From: Vibrionales bacterium SWAT-3
Lineage (GTDB): Bacteria; Pseudomonadota; Gammaproteobacteria; Enterobacterales; Vibrionaceae
Direction of reading: 5' to 3'
DNA: 64,000 bases
Assembly (NCBI GenBank): GCA_000169995.1
Contig: AAZW01000005.1
Coordinates: 91,385 to 155,384 of the forward strand
Positions 34,299 through 43,753 of the stretch are shown piece after piece. Every line of letters starts with the position of its first letter. The stretch's first letter is position 1. The position numbers were made by a program, and so were the translations under genes. The notes under the pieces were generated by a model. The model searched no databases. It was not told the origin of the DNA and was given only the letters and a program-made list of their open reading frames with translations.

Positions 34299-34584
34299 TA
34301 AGTCGGTGCTATTCACTTGAAATAGCGAGTAAACAATAGTGGTGAGTATAGGTTCAAGCATCGTGTATTTGGCCTAACAACCTGCTTGAACATGTCGATC
34401 TTTTAACACTCGACAACAGTATGTTTCTAACTCATAAAATCTAGCCTTCATCTCAATATTTCAGTTATCTACCCGCTCTTTATGTCAATTCTTGTTCAGC
34501 TCAAATGTGACCTTTTGGCGACTCATATTTGAGCTTCGATATTTTGTAGACTGATTTCGTCTATACAAAATGAGAAAGAGAATC

Positions 34585-35115
34585 ATGAAAAAGAACCACT
34601 TAGTCTTACCAGCCGTCGCTGTCGTTACAGCTTGCTTACCATTGTCTGCACTCGCAAGTGACCGCGACAACTCTATTGAGGCCGGTGTGACATTTATTGG
34701 GAATCAAGAGCTAGCAACCTTTGGCTATAGTAAAGCCCTATCGAATAATATTGTCGTAGGTGGTGGCTTTTCATTAGGTACGGAAGCGGTAGATTTAGAC
34801 GAGCCAAACTCACAAGATGCATGGGGCTTATATTCCAACATCGGCTACAGATTTGAAATTGCCGAGTTTGATATCATCCCTAAGGTTGGTATCAACTACT
34901 TAAATGCCGATGTGGAATCGGGAAACGCTTCTTTCAACGACATCAATATCGATAATGTTTATGGTTCAGTGGGCGCCACAGTGAACTGGCGTATGATAGG
35001 TCTTACGGTGGATTACGGAAAGATCAATGATTCAGCAATGGTACCCGACGGTTCAGGTAGCACCAAACCATTCGAAGAAGATGTCGTACGTGTTACAGCA
35101 AGCTTCAACTTCTAA
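34585..35115 (+). CDS. Small outer-membrane beta-barrel protein
   Basis: 176-aa exported protein with a signal peptide (MKKNHLVLPAVAVVTACLPL..ALA|SD, cleavage near residue 24) and a mature part made of short amphipathic strands. It ends RVTASFNF, the C-terminal Phe signal for BAM insertion. Alternating strands such as IEAGVTFIGNQELATFGYSK and IIPKVGINYLNADV suggest an eight-stranded barrel of the OmpA/OmpX/YfaZ size. An ATG 15 bp upstream was rejected because ATGAAAAAG at 34585 gives a normal signal peptide. Function unknown. Confidence 0.75.
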   Translation: MKKNHLVLPAVAVVTACLPLSALASDRDNSIEAGVTFIGNQELATFGYSKALSNNIVVGGGFSLGTEAVDLDEPNSQDAWGLYSNIGYRFEIAEFDIIPKVGINYLNADVESGNASFNDINIDNVYGSVGATVNWRMIGLTVDYGKINDSAMVPDGSGSTKPFEEDVVRVTASFNF

Positions 35116-35195
35116 CCTTTAGCTTTCCACTTATGTAAAAAGAAAAGCTGTCAAAAAATGGCTTAAAAGAAAGCCTAACAAGGAAGTCCGCAAAA

Positions 35196-35246
35196 GAAAG
35201 TCGACAAAAGCTCCTATTAGCCTGCCTAATTAGGGGCTTTCTGTTT
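35196..35246 (+). terminator. Probable terminator after the barrel gene
   Basis: AAAGCTCCTATTAG and CTAATTAGGGGCTTT form an imperfect stem followed by CTGTTTG. The T-run is weak, so this is tentative. Confidence 0.5.
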
Positions 35247-36002
35247 GTAAAGCAATCAATAAGGGTGAAATTTGATTTAAACCGTTAATATAACAAGGTT
35301 TAATTTGAGTGCTAGATATTATACGAACCTGACTCATATCGATTCAAAATATGTCCTAACAAAATAGAGTGCAAACACTAACCAAAATCAGAACAATCAT
35401 GGAATCAATATCACAATTTATACTTGCATCTAGACCTAAAATTAGCCACGTTCCTGAAAAATCAAATTAAGATTTATTTTTAATCAATAAAAATTAGTAG
35501 CCATGATTTAAAGCCTATAAAAAAACCCACTAATGATATTCTTATTAATAAAGTTAATTTGAAAAATAAATAGATATAAACCAGAAATTAAATGATATTA
35601 ATATCATCCTAAACCTAGTTATTAAACTTTATCCTGAAAATTTATGATAAATCTACCTCATAAGTAGACATCAAAAACACCACGCCCATCAATATTAGCA
35701 CTACCTAAAATTGCAGCTGAAACCGACGATATAGAAGCTGACAAATGGATAAATACCAAAACAAATGGATAAATCCCCCTTGTCTCTTGTAAAACCACGG
35801 CTTTCATTTATAAATTCAACTTTTGGGTGAACATCTCTACAACCTTTCATTACAGCCCGAATTCTGCGATTAGTATCAACATCTTGAGAGAAATGGTGAC
35901 ATTTTAGTTATGTTATTTAGAACGGACTCTTGGGTTGAATGACAATCCCAGCCACACATATCAATCACACAAATATAATAACTATCGCTTAGGAGTTGAG
36001 CT
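35247..36002. other. Long A+T-rich intergenic region before the wHTH-EAL gene
   Basis: About 750 bp with very high A+T (especially 35450-35880) and no supported ORF on either strand. This composition is typical of H-NS-bound DNA in vibrios, inferred from composition only. AGGAGTTGAGCT before 36003 is the ribosome site of the next gene. Confidence 0.55.
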
Positions 36003-37745
36003 ATGCACTGTTCTTTCAATATAAATAACAATAACGAAAGCTTGCAACTAATCTATAATGAAGAAAAAAAATATATAAAGAGAGACAGTAATAAGATATC
36101 AGAGGAAACTCTTAATAGTAAAGAGAGTTTTGTCTTCAAGTATTTAATTGAAAATGCTTCAATTTCAAATCCTCAATCTGCCCGAGATGTTGAGGAGTCA
36201 TTTAAATTACATTTTGATGAAGAGTTTAGTTTATATGCATTAAAAAACATTATCGCTTCTATAAGAAAGAAGTACCGAAACCTATGTAAGAAGGCAAAGG
36301 TTGATAATAATAGCGAACTCATTTCCAATCTCTATAAAGTAGGGTACTTCATTGATCTCGACAAAAGCTCAGAAAACCGCATCGCCCCCAAGCACAACAT
36401 CAACCAGTTCAAACCTAGCCAGATAATGATGCTAAAGTTGATGCTCAACACTTATTACAAGGAGTTGATCAGGTCTCTGATAACCGTACTCACTGTGACT
36501 TCACTCTCTCTATTCGTTGTCTACTTTTTCCAAATCCTTTATACAACGAAAATTGCTAATGAATACAGCGAGAACACCAAGCACATAGCAGAAGAGGTAA
36601 TGGATTACGGCTGTGATAGTGCAGGCGCGGTACACTCGTTAAGGCACTCGCTTAACCTCGATTCGGTGGTTATGACTACACCTTATGGTTCATGCTACAT
36701 CTCTAAGAGTCGTTCTCAGTATGTTGAGCTCGATCAGATTGATGATTTTTACGATAGTGCTGATTTTGTTTATTCTCGTTTCAGTAACCCTGAAAATAAT
36801 ACCAAGCTAACGGTTCGTATTTCCAAAGGTTCTATTGAAGCGCGTTACAGAAACTCATTACTGCCTCTGCTGGTTGATTCCGTCTCTATTCAAAAGAATG
36901 GCTACTACATTCTCAACCTTGGCAATAACAGCCAGTCAATTTACACCTCACCACTACCAAGCGGTGCTACCATCACCTTCTATAGTGACGATATCATTGC
37001 ACTATGGGGCGTGCTGTCACTATTGCTCGCAACCCTACTCTATCGCTCTTATATTCTAGGGTTCTTTATCTATCTCTTTCGCTGGAAGCACATCTCGTTT
37101 GAAGAAGAACCAATCATCAATACAGAAGACAACACCGTTTTATACTACGAGTTGTTGTCTCGAGTACGTAATGTCGGTGTTCTTAGCTTTATTAATACGA
37201 TGAGACGCACCAACCTACTGACTTTTCATACCATTTTGCTTATTGAAACGGTAAGAAACGCCAAGTTACACAACAGCCATGAGATATACGGGGTTAACGT
37301 GTGTCCAAGCGCCTTGGTAGGTAACAACTTTTCGAAGCTTAAAGAGCACTTAGACGCAATGGAGGCTAATGAGTTTGTCGTCGAGATAACGGAATACTCA
37401 AACATTGGCTATGGTTGCGAAGTCATCGACAACATCAAAGCAATCAAGAAACTGGGTATCACCATCGCGCTGGATGACTTTGGTACAGGAAACAACAACA
37501 TCGAAATCATCAGCGTTATCTCCCCTACTTATTTAAAGTTGGACCGCTGTTTTGTAAAAGACATTGAATCAGGGGAGCATCACCAGGGCGTGCTACTCAA
37601 TATCTCGGAGATCGGACGCCTATCCAATATTACGATGATCTATGAAGGTGTTGAGACGCGCAGACAACAATACATCTTATGTCAGTTGGGCTACAACTTA
37701 CATCAGGGCTACCTTTATAGCCGCCCTCAAAGTACATCCAGCTAA
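36003..37745 (+). CDS. Membrane-bound winged-helix/EAL protein
   Basis: 580-aa protein with an unusual order. A cytoplasmic OmpR/CadC-like winged helix occupies residues about 35-120 (YALKNIIASIRKKYRNLCKK, then NLYKVGYFIDL). TM1 is about 158-178 (LITVLTVTSLSLFVVYFFQI), a periplasmic domain with two Cys follows to about 315, and TM2 is at 325-350. A C-terminal EAL domain begins at TVLYYELLSRVR. EAL residues are kept: ExLxR as ELLSR, EITE, LDDFGTGNNN, KLD, EGVE and QGYLYSRP. It may couple DNA binding at the membrane to c-di-GMP breakdown or sensing. The N-terminal part is A+T rich. Converges on the next GGDEF-EAL gene. Confidence 0.82.
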   Translation: MHCSFNINNNNESLQLIYNEEKKYIKRDSNKISEETLNSKESFVFKYLIENASISNPQSARDVEESFKLHFDEEFSLYALKNIIASIRKKYRNLCKKAKVDNNSELISNLYKVGYFIDLDKSSENRIAPKHNINQFKPSQIMMLKLMLNTYYKELIRSLITVLTVTSLSLFVVYFFQILYTTKIANEYSENTKHIAEEVMDYGCDSAGAVHSLRHSLNLDSVVMTTPYGSCYISKSRSQYVELDQIDDFYDSADFVYSRFSNPENNTKLTVRISKGSIEARYRNSLLPLLVDSVSIQKNGYYILNLGNNSQSIYTSPLPSGATITFYSDDIIALWGVLSLLLATLLYRSYILGFFIYLFRWKHISFEEEPIINTEDNTVLYYELLSRVRNVGVLSFINTMRRTNLLTFHTILLIETVRNAKLHNSHEIYGVNVCPSALVGNNFSKLKEHLDAMEANEFVVEITEYSNIGYGCEVIDNIKAIKKLGITIALDDFGTGNNNIEIISVISPTYLKLDRCFVKDIESGEHHQGVLLNISEIGRLSNITMIYEGVETRRQQYILCQLGYNLHQGYLYSRPQSTSS

Positions 37746-37788
37746 TCCTTTTTATCAGGTTCCGGTGAGCTCAAAGGCAACGATTAAA

Positions 37789-40323
37789 TTAAGCGTTATT
37801 GCACTTAAGGCTTTCAGAGTTCACAGGAAAATAAGCGTCTAGTAACCCTTTAGCAGTCAGTGGTTTATCAAAGTAATAACCTTGTAGTAAATCACAATGG
37901 TATTGCTGTAGCTTCGCCATCTGCTCTGGGGTTTCGACCCCCTCGGCAACGACTTTCATCTGGCAAGAGGCGCCAATATCAATAATGGCTTTCACTAAAG
38001 TCTCACTGTGCTGACTGGAATTTAGTTTGCCGATGAAAGATCGGTCGATCTTTATCTCTGTGATTGGCAGAGTATTAAGGTAGTTGAGCGATGAAAAACC
38101 GGTACCAAAGTCGTCAAGCGAGATACCAAACCCATAATCTCGGAGCCTTCTCAGTATCGGCTCGACGATATGCAGGTCTTTAATTAGGATATTTTCAGTC
38201 AGCTCAAGAGTCACTCGCTGAGGAGCAATGCCGACTTGTTCCACTAGACAAATCACCTTCTCCTCAAAACCAAGTTCGAATACCTGCTTGGGGGACACAT
38301 TCACCGATACACACACAGCCCCAGGTCCGTTTGGCATCAAGTTAAGGGTGTCTTCGCATGCTTTCCTCAACACAAATTCACCAATCTCGTGAATTTTTCC
38401 GACTCGCTCTGCCGCAGGAATAAAGTCTAACGGAGACACAAAACCAAGTAAGCTATTGTTCCAACGACACAGCGCTTCAACCCCTTTGAGCTGTTTGGAG
38501 TGAGAGTCCACTTGAGGTTGATAGAACACGCTGAACTCGCCGCGTTCTAAGGCGGTTTCTAACTGCTTTTCAACCGAATAGTCATACTTCACCTTTCGAT
38601 TGATCACATCATCGTAAAACACCGCATCACCTTTGTTCGACTCCTTTGCCTTGTAGAGAACAATGTCCGCTTTGGTCAGTAACTCTTCGACTTCCGTACC
38701 ATCATAAGGGTATATAGACACGCCTGCCGAACACCGTGTAGAAACACTTGTCCCGTTGAGATTAAAGGATGGCTTGAAGACATCTTGTATTTGTTGAACC
38801 TTCCGCTCAGCTTCAATAAGATCATGAATGCTTGGTAAACAGAAAACGAACTCATCCCCTCCAAAACGTGAAACAACATCGTTCTCTCCTAAAATCTCTT
38901 CAAAGCGCTGACCTATCTGCTTGAGCAGTTCGTCTCCACTCGCATGACCAAATTGATCATTGATACGCTTAAAGTTATCTAAATCAACAAAGACTAACGC
39001 CACCAGCTTACCCTCAAGTTTTGAGTGAGCAATGGCACGGCTAACTTGAAGCTCTAGTTCAGAACGATTGGGGAGTGCCGTCAACGAGTCGTGCTTTGCC
39101 ATATGCTGTAATCGACGGCGGCTGCTTTGGATTCGGTTGAAATCATCCGCAATCCTCTGCTCCATTTGAGAAAAGCGTGTCGATATTCTTCGGCTGATAA
39201 GAGCACTGATAAAAATACAACTCATGGTGACTAACACACTTAAAACAAGGACCAACCCAAACTCGTTACGAGACTCAGCCAATAGCTCATCCTTACGTTT
39301 CTCTATCGAAGCGTTGACGTTATTCAAATAAACGCCAGTTCCAACAATCCAATTCCAATCACCTACCTTTTTGACGAAGCTACTTTTAGGCCCGACCACA
39401 CCATTTTTGTCAGCGGTGACATAATCAACGAATCCACCCGCTTCAGACTGAGTGAGCACATCATGTTGAAAGATATCTCCCAGATCCTCATAAACATTGA
39501 GCTCCTGACCAATAAGGATTCGATTTGCGTGGAGTAAGCTGTCACCATTTTGTTCAAAAACAAACAGGTAGCCATTGTCGCCCACCGTGACTCTCGACAA
39601 TATCTCTAGAATCCTTTGATAGCTGGCTCGTTTCACATCATCCAAAGACACCCCCGTACCAAAGTACCAGTCAAAGGGCTCGAATCGGCGAATATAGGTC
39701 AACTTCTCATAATGAGTACTTTCGATATATGGCTTATCTAAGTCTCGCCCCTCTAGCTCTGGGCGCGGAACGAAATATCGAGAAAAAGCCCCATTACTCT
39801 GCTTAAGAAGTTCAATTTGCTCCTTAATTACCGCTACACCTCGCCTGTCAGTAGTTTCTAGCTGGTTGGTGTTTTCAATTTCCGGAAGCCGTGGATGAAC
39901 GAGTGATGTGCCCTGCATGTCATAGGCGTAGATGTACTCTTGCTTTTCAGCATAACTCAGTTTTCTGATCTCATTTAAAATCAGTTGTTTAAGTTTGTCT
40001 TCTGGCAGGTGAGGGTTCGAAGAGTAGATATTTTGAGCCGCAGTGTATGCCCTGTCTAACCGTCGAGTAATACGCTTTTTTACTTCATCTTCAACAAGGC
40101 GTTGAGTATGTGTAATTTGCTGAGAAACCTGAAGCACCTGAGCCTCAATGGAGCCTTTTTGGGCAGCAATATAGTCGGTTCGAATTAACTCAACCAACGC
40201 CTTAACCTTTTGATTCACACTCTTGAACATCGCCATATTCAAGATGATCGCAGAAAAGATGATGATGGTTATTGGCAAATACTTGGTAAACCAGACCAAT
40301 TTTTTGTCATTAATGTGCAACAT
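37789..40323 (-). CDS. dCache-GGDEF-EAL protein
   Basis: 844-aa membrane protein: TM1 at residues about 12-32, and a large periplasmic double-Cache sensor (two matching modules, FDWYFGTGVSLDDV near residue 217 and WNWIVGTGVYLNNV near residue 328). TM2 is near 350-370, followed by a HAMP-like linker, GGDEF (AKHDSLTALPNRSELELQ, SRFGGDEFVFCLPS) and EAL (GVEALCRWNNSLLG, DDFGTGFSSLNYL, EGVETPEQM). Both catalytic signatures are intact; no RxxD site. Cache sensors usually bind small carboxylates or amino acids. It converges on the wHTH-EAL gene with 43 bp between stops. Confidence 0.92.
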   Translation of the reverse strand: MLHINDKKLVWFTKYLPITIIIFSAIILNMAMFKSVNQKVKALVELIRTDYIAAQKGSIEAQVLQVSQQITHTQRLVEDEVKKRITRRLDRAYTAAQNIYSSNPHLPEDKLKQLILNEIRKLSYAEKQEYIYAYDMQGTSLVHPRLPEIENTNQLETTDRRGVAVIKEQIELLKQSNGAFSRYFVPRPELEGRDLDKPYIESTHYEKLTYIRRFEPFDWYFGTGVSLDDVKRASYQRILEILSRVTVGDNGYLFVFEQNGDSLLHANRILIGQELNVYEDLGDIFQHDVLTQSEAGGFVDYVTADKNGVVGPKSSFVKKVGDWNWIVGTGVYLNNVNASIEKRKDELLAESRNEFGLVLVLSVLVTMSCIFISALISRRISTRFSQMEQRIADDFNRIQSSRRRLQHMAKHDSLTALPNRSELELQVSRAIAHSKLEGKLVALVFVDLDNFKRINDQFGHASGDELLKQIGQRFEEILGENDVVSRFGGDEFVFCLPSIHDLIEAERKVQQIQDVFKPSFNLNGTSVSTRCSAGVSIYPYDGTEVEELLTKADIVLYKAKESNKGDAVFYDDVINRKVKYDYSVEKQLETALERGEFSVFYQPQVDSHSKQLKGVEALCRWNNSLLGFVSPLDFIPAAERVGKIHEIGEFVLRKACEDTLNLMPNGPGAVCVSVNVSPKQVFELGFEEKVICLVEQVGIAPQRVTLELTENILIKDLHIVEPILRRLRDYGFGISLDDFGTGFSSLNYLNTLPITEIKIDRSFIGKLNSSQHSETLVKAIIDIGASCQMKVVAEGVETPEQMAKLQQYHCDLLQGYYFDKPLTAKGLLDAYFPVNSESLKCNNA

Positions 40324-40479
40324 ACGAACTCAACAATACAGTACGGAGTGCTATATAGTAACGTTGTTTTTACTGAACATCCAACCATAAAAATATTCTA
40401 TTAATTTTTATAAAAGTCTTGCCAATACGAATAAAAAGGTTAGTGTTATACACATGTATATCACCATGCAGTTTTAATT

Positions 40480-40851
40480 ATGACCGAATGGAAAGACGAC
40501 CAACCGATCTTTAGGCAGCTTGCCACTAAGATCAGCGACCAGATTCTGCAAGGTATTTGGCTAGAGCAACAGGCCCTGCCCTCTGTGCGCGCTGTTGCTG
40601 CTGATCTTAAAATCAACCACCTTACCGTCATGAAAAGCTACCAGTTACTGGTTGATGAAGGCTTGGTTGAAAAGAAACGAGGCCAAGGCATGTATGTAGC
40701 CGAAGGCGCACTGCAAAAGTTGAAAGAGTCTGCACACCAAACGTTTATTAACACACAGATCCCAGCCATCGCTGAGACGCTAGGCATCATTGATATGAGT
40801 GTCGAAGAACTCGTGAAACAGCTAGAACAACACATCAAGGACAAGTCATGA
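40480..40851 (+). CDS. GntR-family regulator, YtrA type
   Basis: 123-aa regulator with an N-terminal GntR winged helix (PIFRQLATKISDQILQG, then PSVRAVAADLKINHLTVMKS) and only a short C-terminal helix pair, the YtrA subfamily layout. YtrA regulators repress the ABC operon they head, and here the ABC ATPase start overlaps the stop (ATGA at 40848). A possible operator is not obvious; ATACACATGTATA just upstream (about 40447) is close to a palindrome. Confidence 0.9.
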   Translation: MTEWKDDQPIFRQLATKISDQILQGIWLEQQALPSVRAVAADLKINHLTVMKSYQLLVDEGLVEKKRGQGMYVAEGALQKLKESAHQTFINTQIPAIAETLGIIDMSVEELVKQLEQHIKDKS

Positions 40852-41702
40852 GTACTTTACTTTCCGTAAAAAACGTAACCAAAACGTATTCGAATCAAGT
40901 GGGTGTAGAGAACATCAGCTTTGAGCTAAAGCCAGGACAAGTACTAGGTTTACTTGGTCACAATGGCGCTGGTAAATCGACTCTCATCAAATCACTGCTT
41001 GGTGGGCATAACTATCAGGGTGAAATCGAAGTCAACGACTACCACCCAATCCACCAGCACGCAGAGCTCATGCAGCACTTATCGTATATCTCTGATGTCA
41101 ATGTGCTGCCTGAATGGATGACCATCAAACAGCTGCTTCGTTACACTAAAGGTGTCCACCCGAGTTTCAACCGACAAAAAGCCGAGCAAACTCTGAGTCG
41201 CACGAACATTAAACTCTCTTCCACGATCAAGCAGCTCTCTAAGGGGATGAAAGTACAAGTTCATCTGGCGATCATCATTGCCACCGACACTCAAGTGTTG
41301 ATTTTGGATGAACCAACACTCGGACTAGATTTGATTTACCGTGATACCTTCTACCGTCACTTGTTGGAGTGGTTCCACGATGGTGAGCGCGCGATGATCA
41401 TTGCTAGCCATGAAGTTTCTGAGATCGAACATCTACTGACAGATGTACTTATTCTCAAACAAGGCCACTGCGTGCTGCAGAAAAGCATGGAAGCGATCGA
41501 GAATGATTATTTCATCATCGAAGTAGCAAACGGCCACTCAAGCGACATCCAAAAATTGAAACCACTGACCTCACAACCGGGCTTAGGCACAACGAAATGG
41601 TTATTGGAAGGTCAGTACAGACCACAGGTTGAATCACTAGGTAACATCTACAAAGTTGGTCTGGCTGACCTATTCCTTGCAACACAAACGGAGAAGGCAT
41701 AA
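40848..41702 (+). CDS. ABC transporter ATP-binding protein
   Basis: 284-aa ATPase. Walker A GLLGHNGAGKSTLIKSLL near residue 34, signature QLSKGMKVQVHLAI near residue 128 (variant of LSGGQ), Walker B VLILDEPTLGLD near residue 150, and switch His in IIASHEVSEIEHL. The degenerate signature LSKGM is common in CcmA/YtrB-type exporters. Middle gene of a GntR-ATPase-permease operon, so drug, peptide or lipid export is likely; substrate unknown. Confidence 0.92.
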   Translation: MSTLLSVKNVTKTYSNQVGVENISFELKPGQVLGLLGHNGAGKSTLIKSLLGGHNYQGEIEVNDYHPIHQHAELMQHLSYISDVNVLPEWMTIKQLLRYTKGVHPSFNRQKAEQTLSRTNIKLSSTIKQLSKGMKVQVHLAIIIATDTQVLILDEPTLGLDLIYRDTFYRHLLEWFHDGERAMIIASHEVSEIEHLLTDVLILKQGHCVLQKSMEAIENDYFIIEVANGHSSDIQKLKPLTSQPGLGTTKWLLEGQYRPQVESLGNIYKVGLADLFLATQTEKA

Positions 41703-42556
41703 TGCACCCAAGTTTTTACATGCTAGAAAAAGAACTTATCGAGCACAAAATCAATACTCGATTGCCTCTATTCGTCGCACTGTGTGGTTTCTTACTCTTC
41801 GTTAGCCTGTTCTTTAATGGCGCGGCACAGCATGAGTTTTTCTTCCAGATGGAAGTGAACGGTGATGTAAGCGATATTCATAGAGAGTTCGCAAAAGACC
41901 TAAACTCCGTCATCTACTTTGGCGCAGGCTTAATTTCACTCCTACTTTCAACGCTTTATATCCCTAAAACTCTACGTAAAGAGCGCCAAGAAGGCAGTTC
42001 GATGTTTTGGAGAAGCATGCCTGTGTCAAATGCCCTGACTCACGGCGTGAAGCTAGGGTTCGGTTTAGTGGTGATCCCAGCTATCTGTGCGCTATTGGTT
42101 CTATTTGCCGACGTTCTATTTTGGGTTCTCAACGTGTCTAGCGAGCAGCAATTGGCGTTGTTAGTCGAGCAACAATCACTGTTTTACGTACTGAGTAATT
42201 GGGTGGTGTTCTTTGGCCGTATGTTGTTAGTGGCCTTGGTGCTGTTACCGTTAGCGACAATGACACTGGCGATCTCGCAGCTTGTTAACTCTCCATTGCT
42301 TGTCATCTTTGTTTCAAGCTTTGCAATCAAATGGCTGGCTATCGCACTATTCGGTTTCTATGGTATCAATGACTTCTTTTCTGTTATCGCTTCACTACCG
42401 ATGAAAGTACTTACGGCAAGTAACCCGTTCAGTGCGCTCTCTGACGTATCTGCCTTATCTTTGAGTATTTACGTCTTGCTTGGTATTGGTGGCTATCTAC
42501 TGAGCCTTAAATTAAACAGAACGGACGATGTAAGCCTAAAGACACTATTCCAATAA
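41702..42556 (+). CDS. ABC transporter permease
   Basis: 284-aa membrane protein with six hydrophobic segments (residues about 20-40, 80-97, 117-140, 160-185, 193-215 and 255-275) and the polar loop KTLRKERQEGSSMFWRSMPV typical of ABC-2-type permeases. Its start overlaps the ATPase stop by one base. It completes an export-type ABC system under the YtrA-like regulator. A terminator follows 42 bp after the stop. Confidence 0.85.
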   Translation: MHPSFYMLEKELIEHKINTRLPLFVALCGFLLFVSLFFNGAAQHEFFFQMEVNGDVSDIHREFAKDLNSVIYFGAGLISLLLSTLYIPKTLRKERQEGSSMFWRSMPVSNALTHGVKLGFGLVVIPAICALLVLFADVLFWVLNVSSEQQLALLVEQQSLFYVLSNWVVFFGRMLLVALVLLPLATMTLAISQLVNSPLLVIFVSSFAIKWLAIALFGFYGINDFFSVIASLPMKVLTASNPFSALSDVSALSLSIYVLLGIGGYLLSLKLNRTDDVSLKTLFQ

Positions 42557-42598
42557 CTGGTTACAAAACCTATCGCGTGATGCGTAAACAATGAAATC

Positions 42599-42630
42599 AA
42601 AGCTTCTGAGAAATCGGGAGCTTTTTTATT
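42599..42630 (+). terminator. Terminator of the ABC operon
   Basis: AAGCTTC/GGAGCTT stem (one wobble) with a 10-nt loop and six Ts. Confidence 0.75.
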
Positions 42631-42915
42631 ACCAATTAGTTTCAGGTAGTAGTTTGATCTGAAATAGTTTGAGGAAATAGAGAGTGAGCCGAGGAGAAGA
42701 TGAATTAGGAGAGTATTAATGAGCTGACATTAAATTGCATCGTAACGAATGCCTGCCAGCTCTTTGAGGGATGATTTCTTTAGTCGCCGACCAGATGAAG
42801 GTCCTTGAGAGCACTATTGAAATCGGTTTGTTGCGTTTTTAGCGCCAGTAAATGGCTTTGTTTGAAAAGCTATCAGCTTTTCAAGTTTGTCGCTTTATCG
42901 TTTGAGATATAAAGC

Positions 42916-42999
42916 TTATTTCTTTGAAGCTTCTTTCGATGTGTCTTTCCAGTATTGGATACGAACGCGATGAAGCTGTGCTCTTCTCATTTTTTTCAT
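42916..42999 (-). CDS. Possible 27-aa basic small protein
   Basis: ATG at 42999, TAA at 42916. The product MKKMRRAQLHRVRIQYWKDT plus seven more residues is strongly basic. GAGAAGGA stands about ten bases before the start. Size and charge are like small ribosome- or nucleic-acid-associated proteins, but no homolog is recognised and the ORF could be chance. Confidence 0.35.
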   Translation of the reverse strand: MKKMRRAQLHRVRIQYWKDTSKEASKK

Positions 43000-43313
43000 A
43001 AGGTATATTTCCTTCTCATTTAGCTGCTCTTCATGAGCTATTTTTATTGCCAACCATTCGAATCTAACGGTGTTTGACGGCTAGTTCAATGATACAAATC
43101 ACAAAATATAAAGAGTTCTGAGTAACATTTACATCAAAGTATGACCTAGATATCAACTGTGGCTCAATTTCATCGTATGAGCCGTTTTACGAATTTAAGG
43201 TTAAATATCTCAGATGACAAACTCATTTCAGTATCAATACAGTTCTATGATACCTATTTAATAGACCGGATTACCTCAAGTTTAGTTCCCAAAATTTGTT
43301 GGTAACTCACAAC

Positions 43314-43330
43314 AAGTTACACTGTAACTT
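43314..43330. promoter_or_regulatory. Dyad AAGTTAC-ACT-GTAACTT
   Basis: Perfect 7+7 palindrome about 130 bp before the monooxygenase gene; a related GGTAACT half site lies 10 bp upstream. Possible operator; regulator unknown. Confidence 0.35.
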
Positions 43331-43462
43331 AAATCCAATGGGATCTCGCTGTTTTTCATTCACACCGGTCTATACGATACAAACTCAAAATGGGATTATG
43401 TTTGTCACGGATGGCGCTTTTAGTAAAAAAGCGAGTAATAGTAAATTTAAATGGACGTAATA

Positions 43463-43753
43463 ATGAGCAAGGTCATTCTACAAGGACATATTCTCGTGCC
43501 AGACAACGAACTAGAGTTGGTAACACAAGCGCTAGTCGTTCATAAGGAACTCACACTGGCAGAACCTGGTTGTATTGTATTTCGTGTCAGCCAAAGCACA
43601 CTTCAGCCTAAACGTTTCGAAGTTTATGAAGAGTTCACCAGTCGTGAGGCATTTCAAGCCCACCAAAGTAGAGTTAGATCCTCCGACTGGGGCAAGATAA
43701 CCAAGAACGTGACACGTCACTATCAAGTGACCGATGTGACCACACCATCATGA
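43463..43753 (+). CDS. Antibiotic biosynthesis monooxygenase-like (ABM/YgiN fold) protein
   Basis: 96-aa ferredoxin-fold protein of the ABM superfamily. VHKELTLAEPGCIVFRVSQS and RFEVYEEFTSREAFQAHQ are characteristic (His and aromatic residues lining the pocket). Relatives include quinol monooxygenase YgiN and heme-degrading proteins; the substrate is open. An ATG 12 bp upstream in frame is possible, but GGACG before 43463 favours the second. Its stop overlaps the next start (ATGA at 43750). Confidence 0.8.
   Translation: MSKVILQGHILVPDNELELVTQALVVHKELTLAEPGCIVFRVSQSTLQPKRFEVYEEFTSREAFQAHQSRVRSSDWGKITKNVTRHYQVTDVTTPS

Larger units (their letters stand above)
42631..43462. other. Long intergenic region with possible small ORF
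   Basis: About 830 bp. It holds a perfect hairpin TTGAAAAGCT-ATC-AGCTTTTCAA near 42858, a possible 27-codon ORF on the minus strand (42916-42999) and a dyad at 43314-43330. A small RNA is possible but no promoter-terminator pair was established. Confidence 0.45.
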
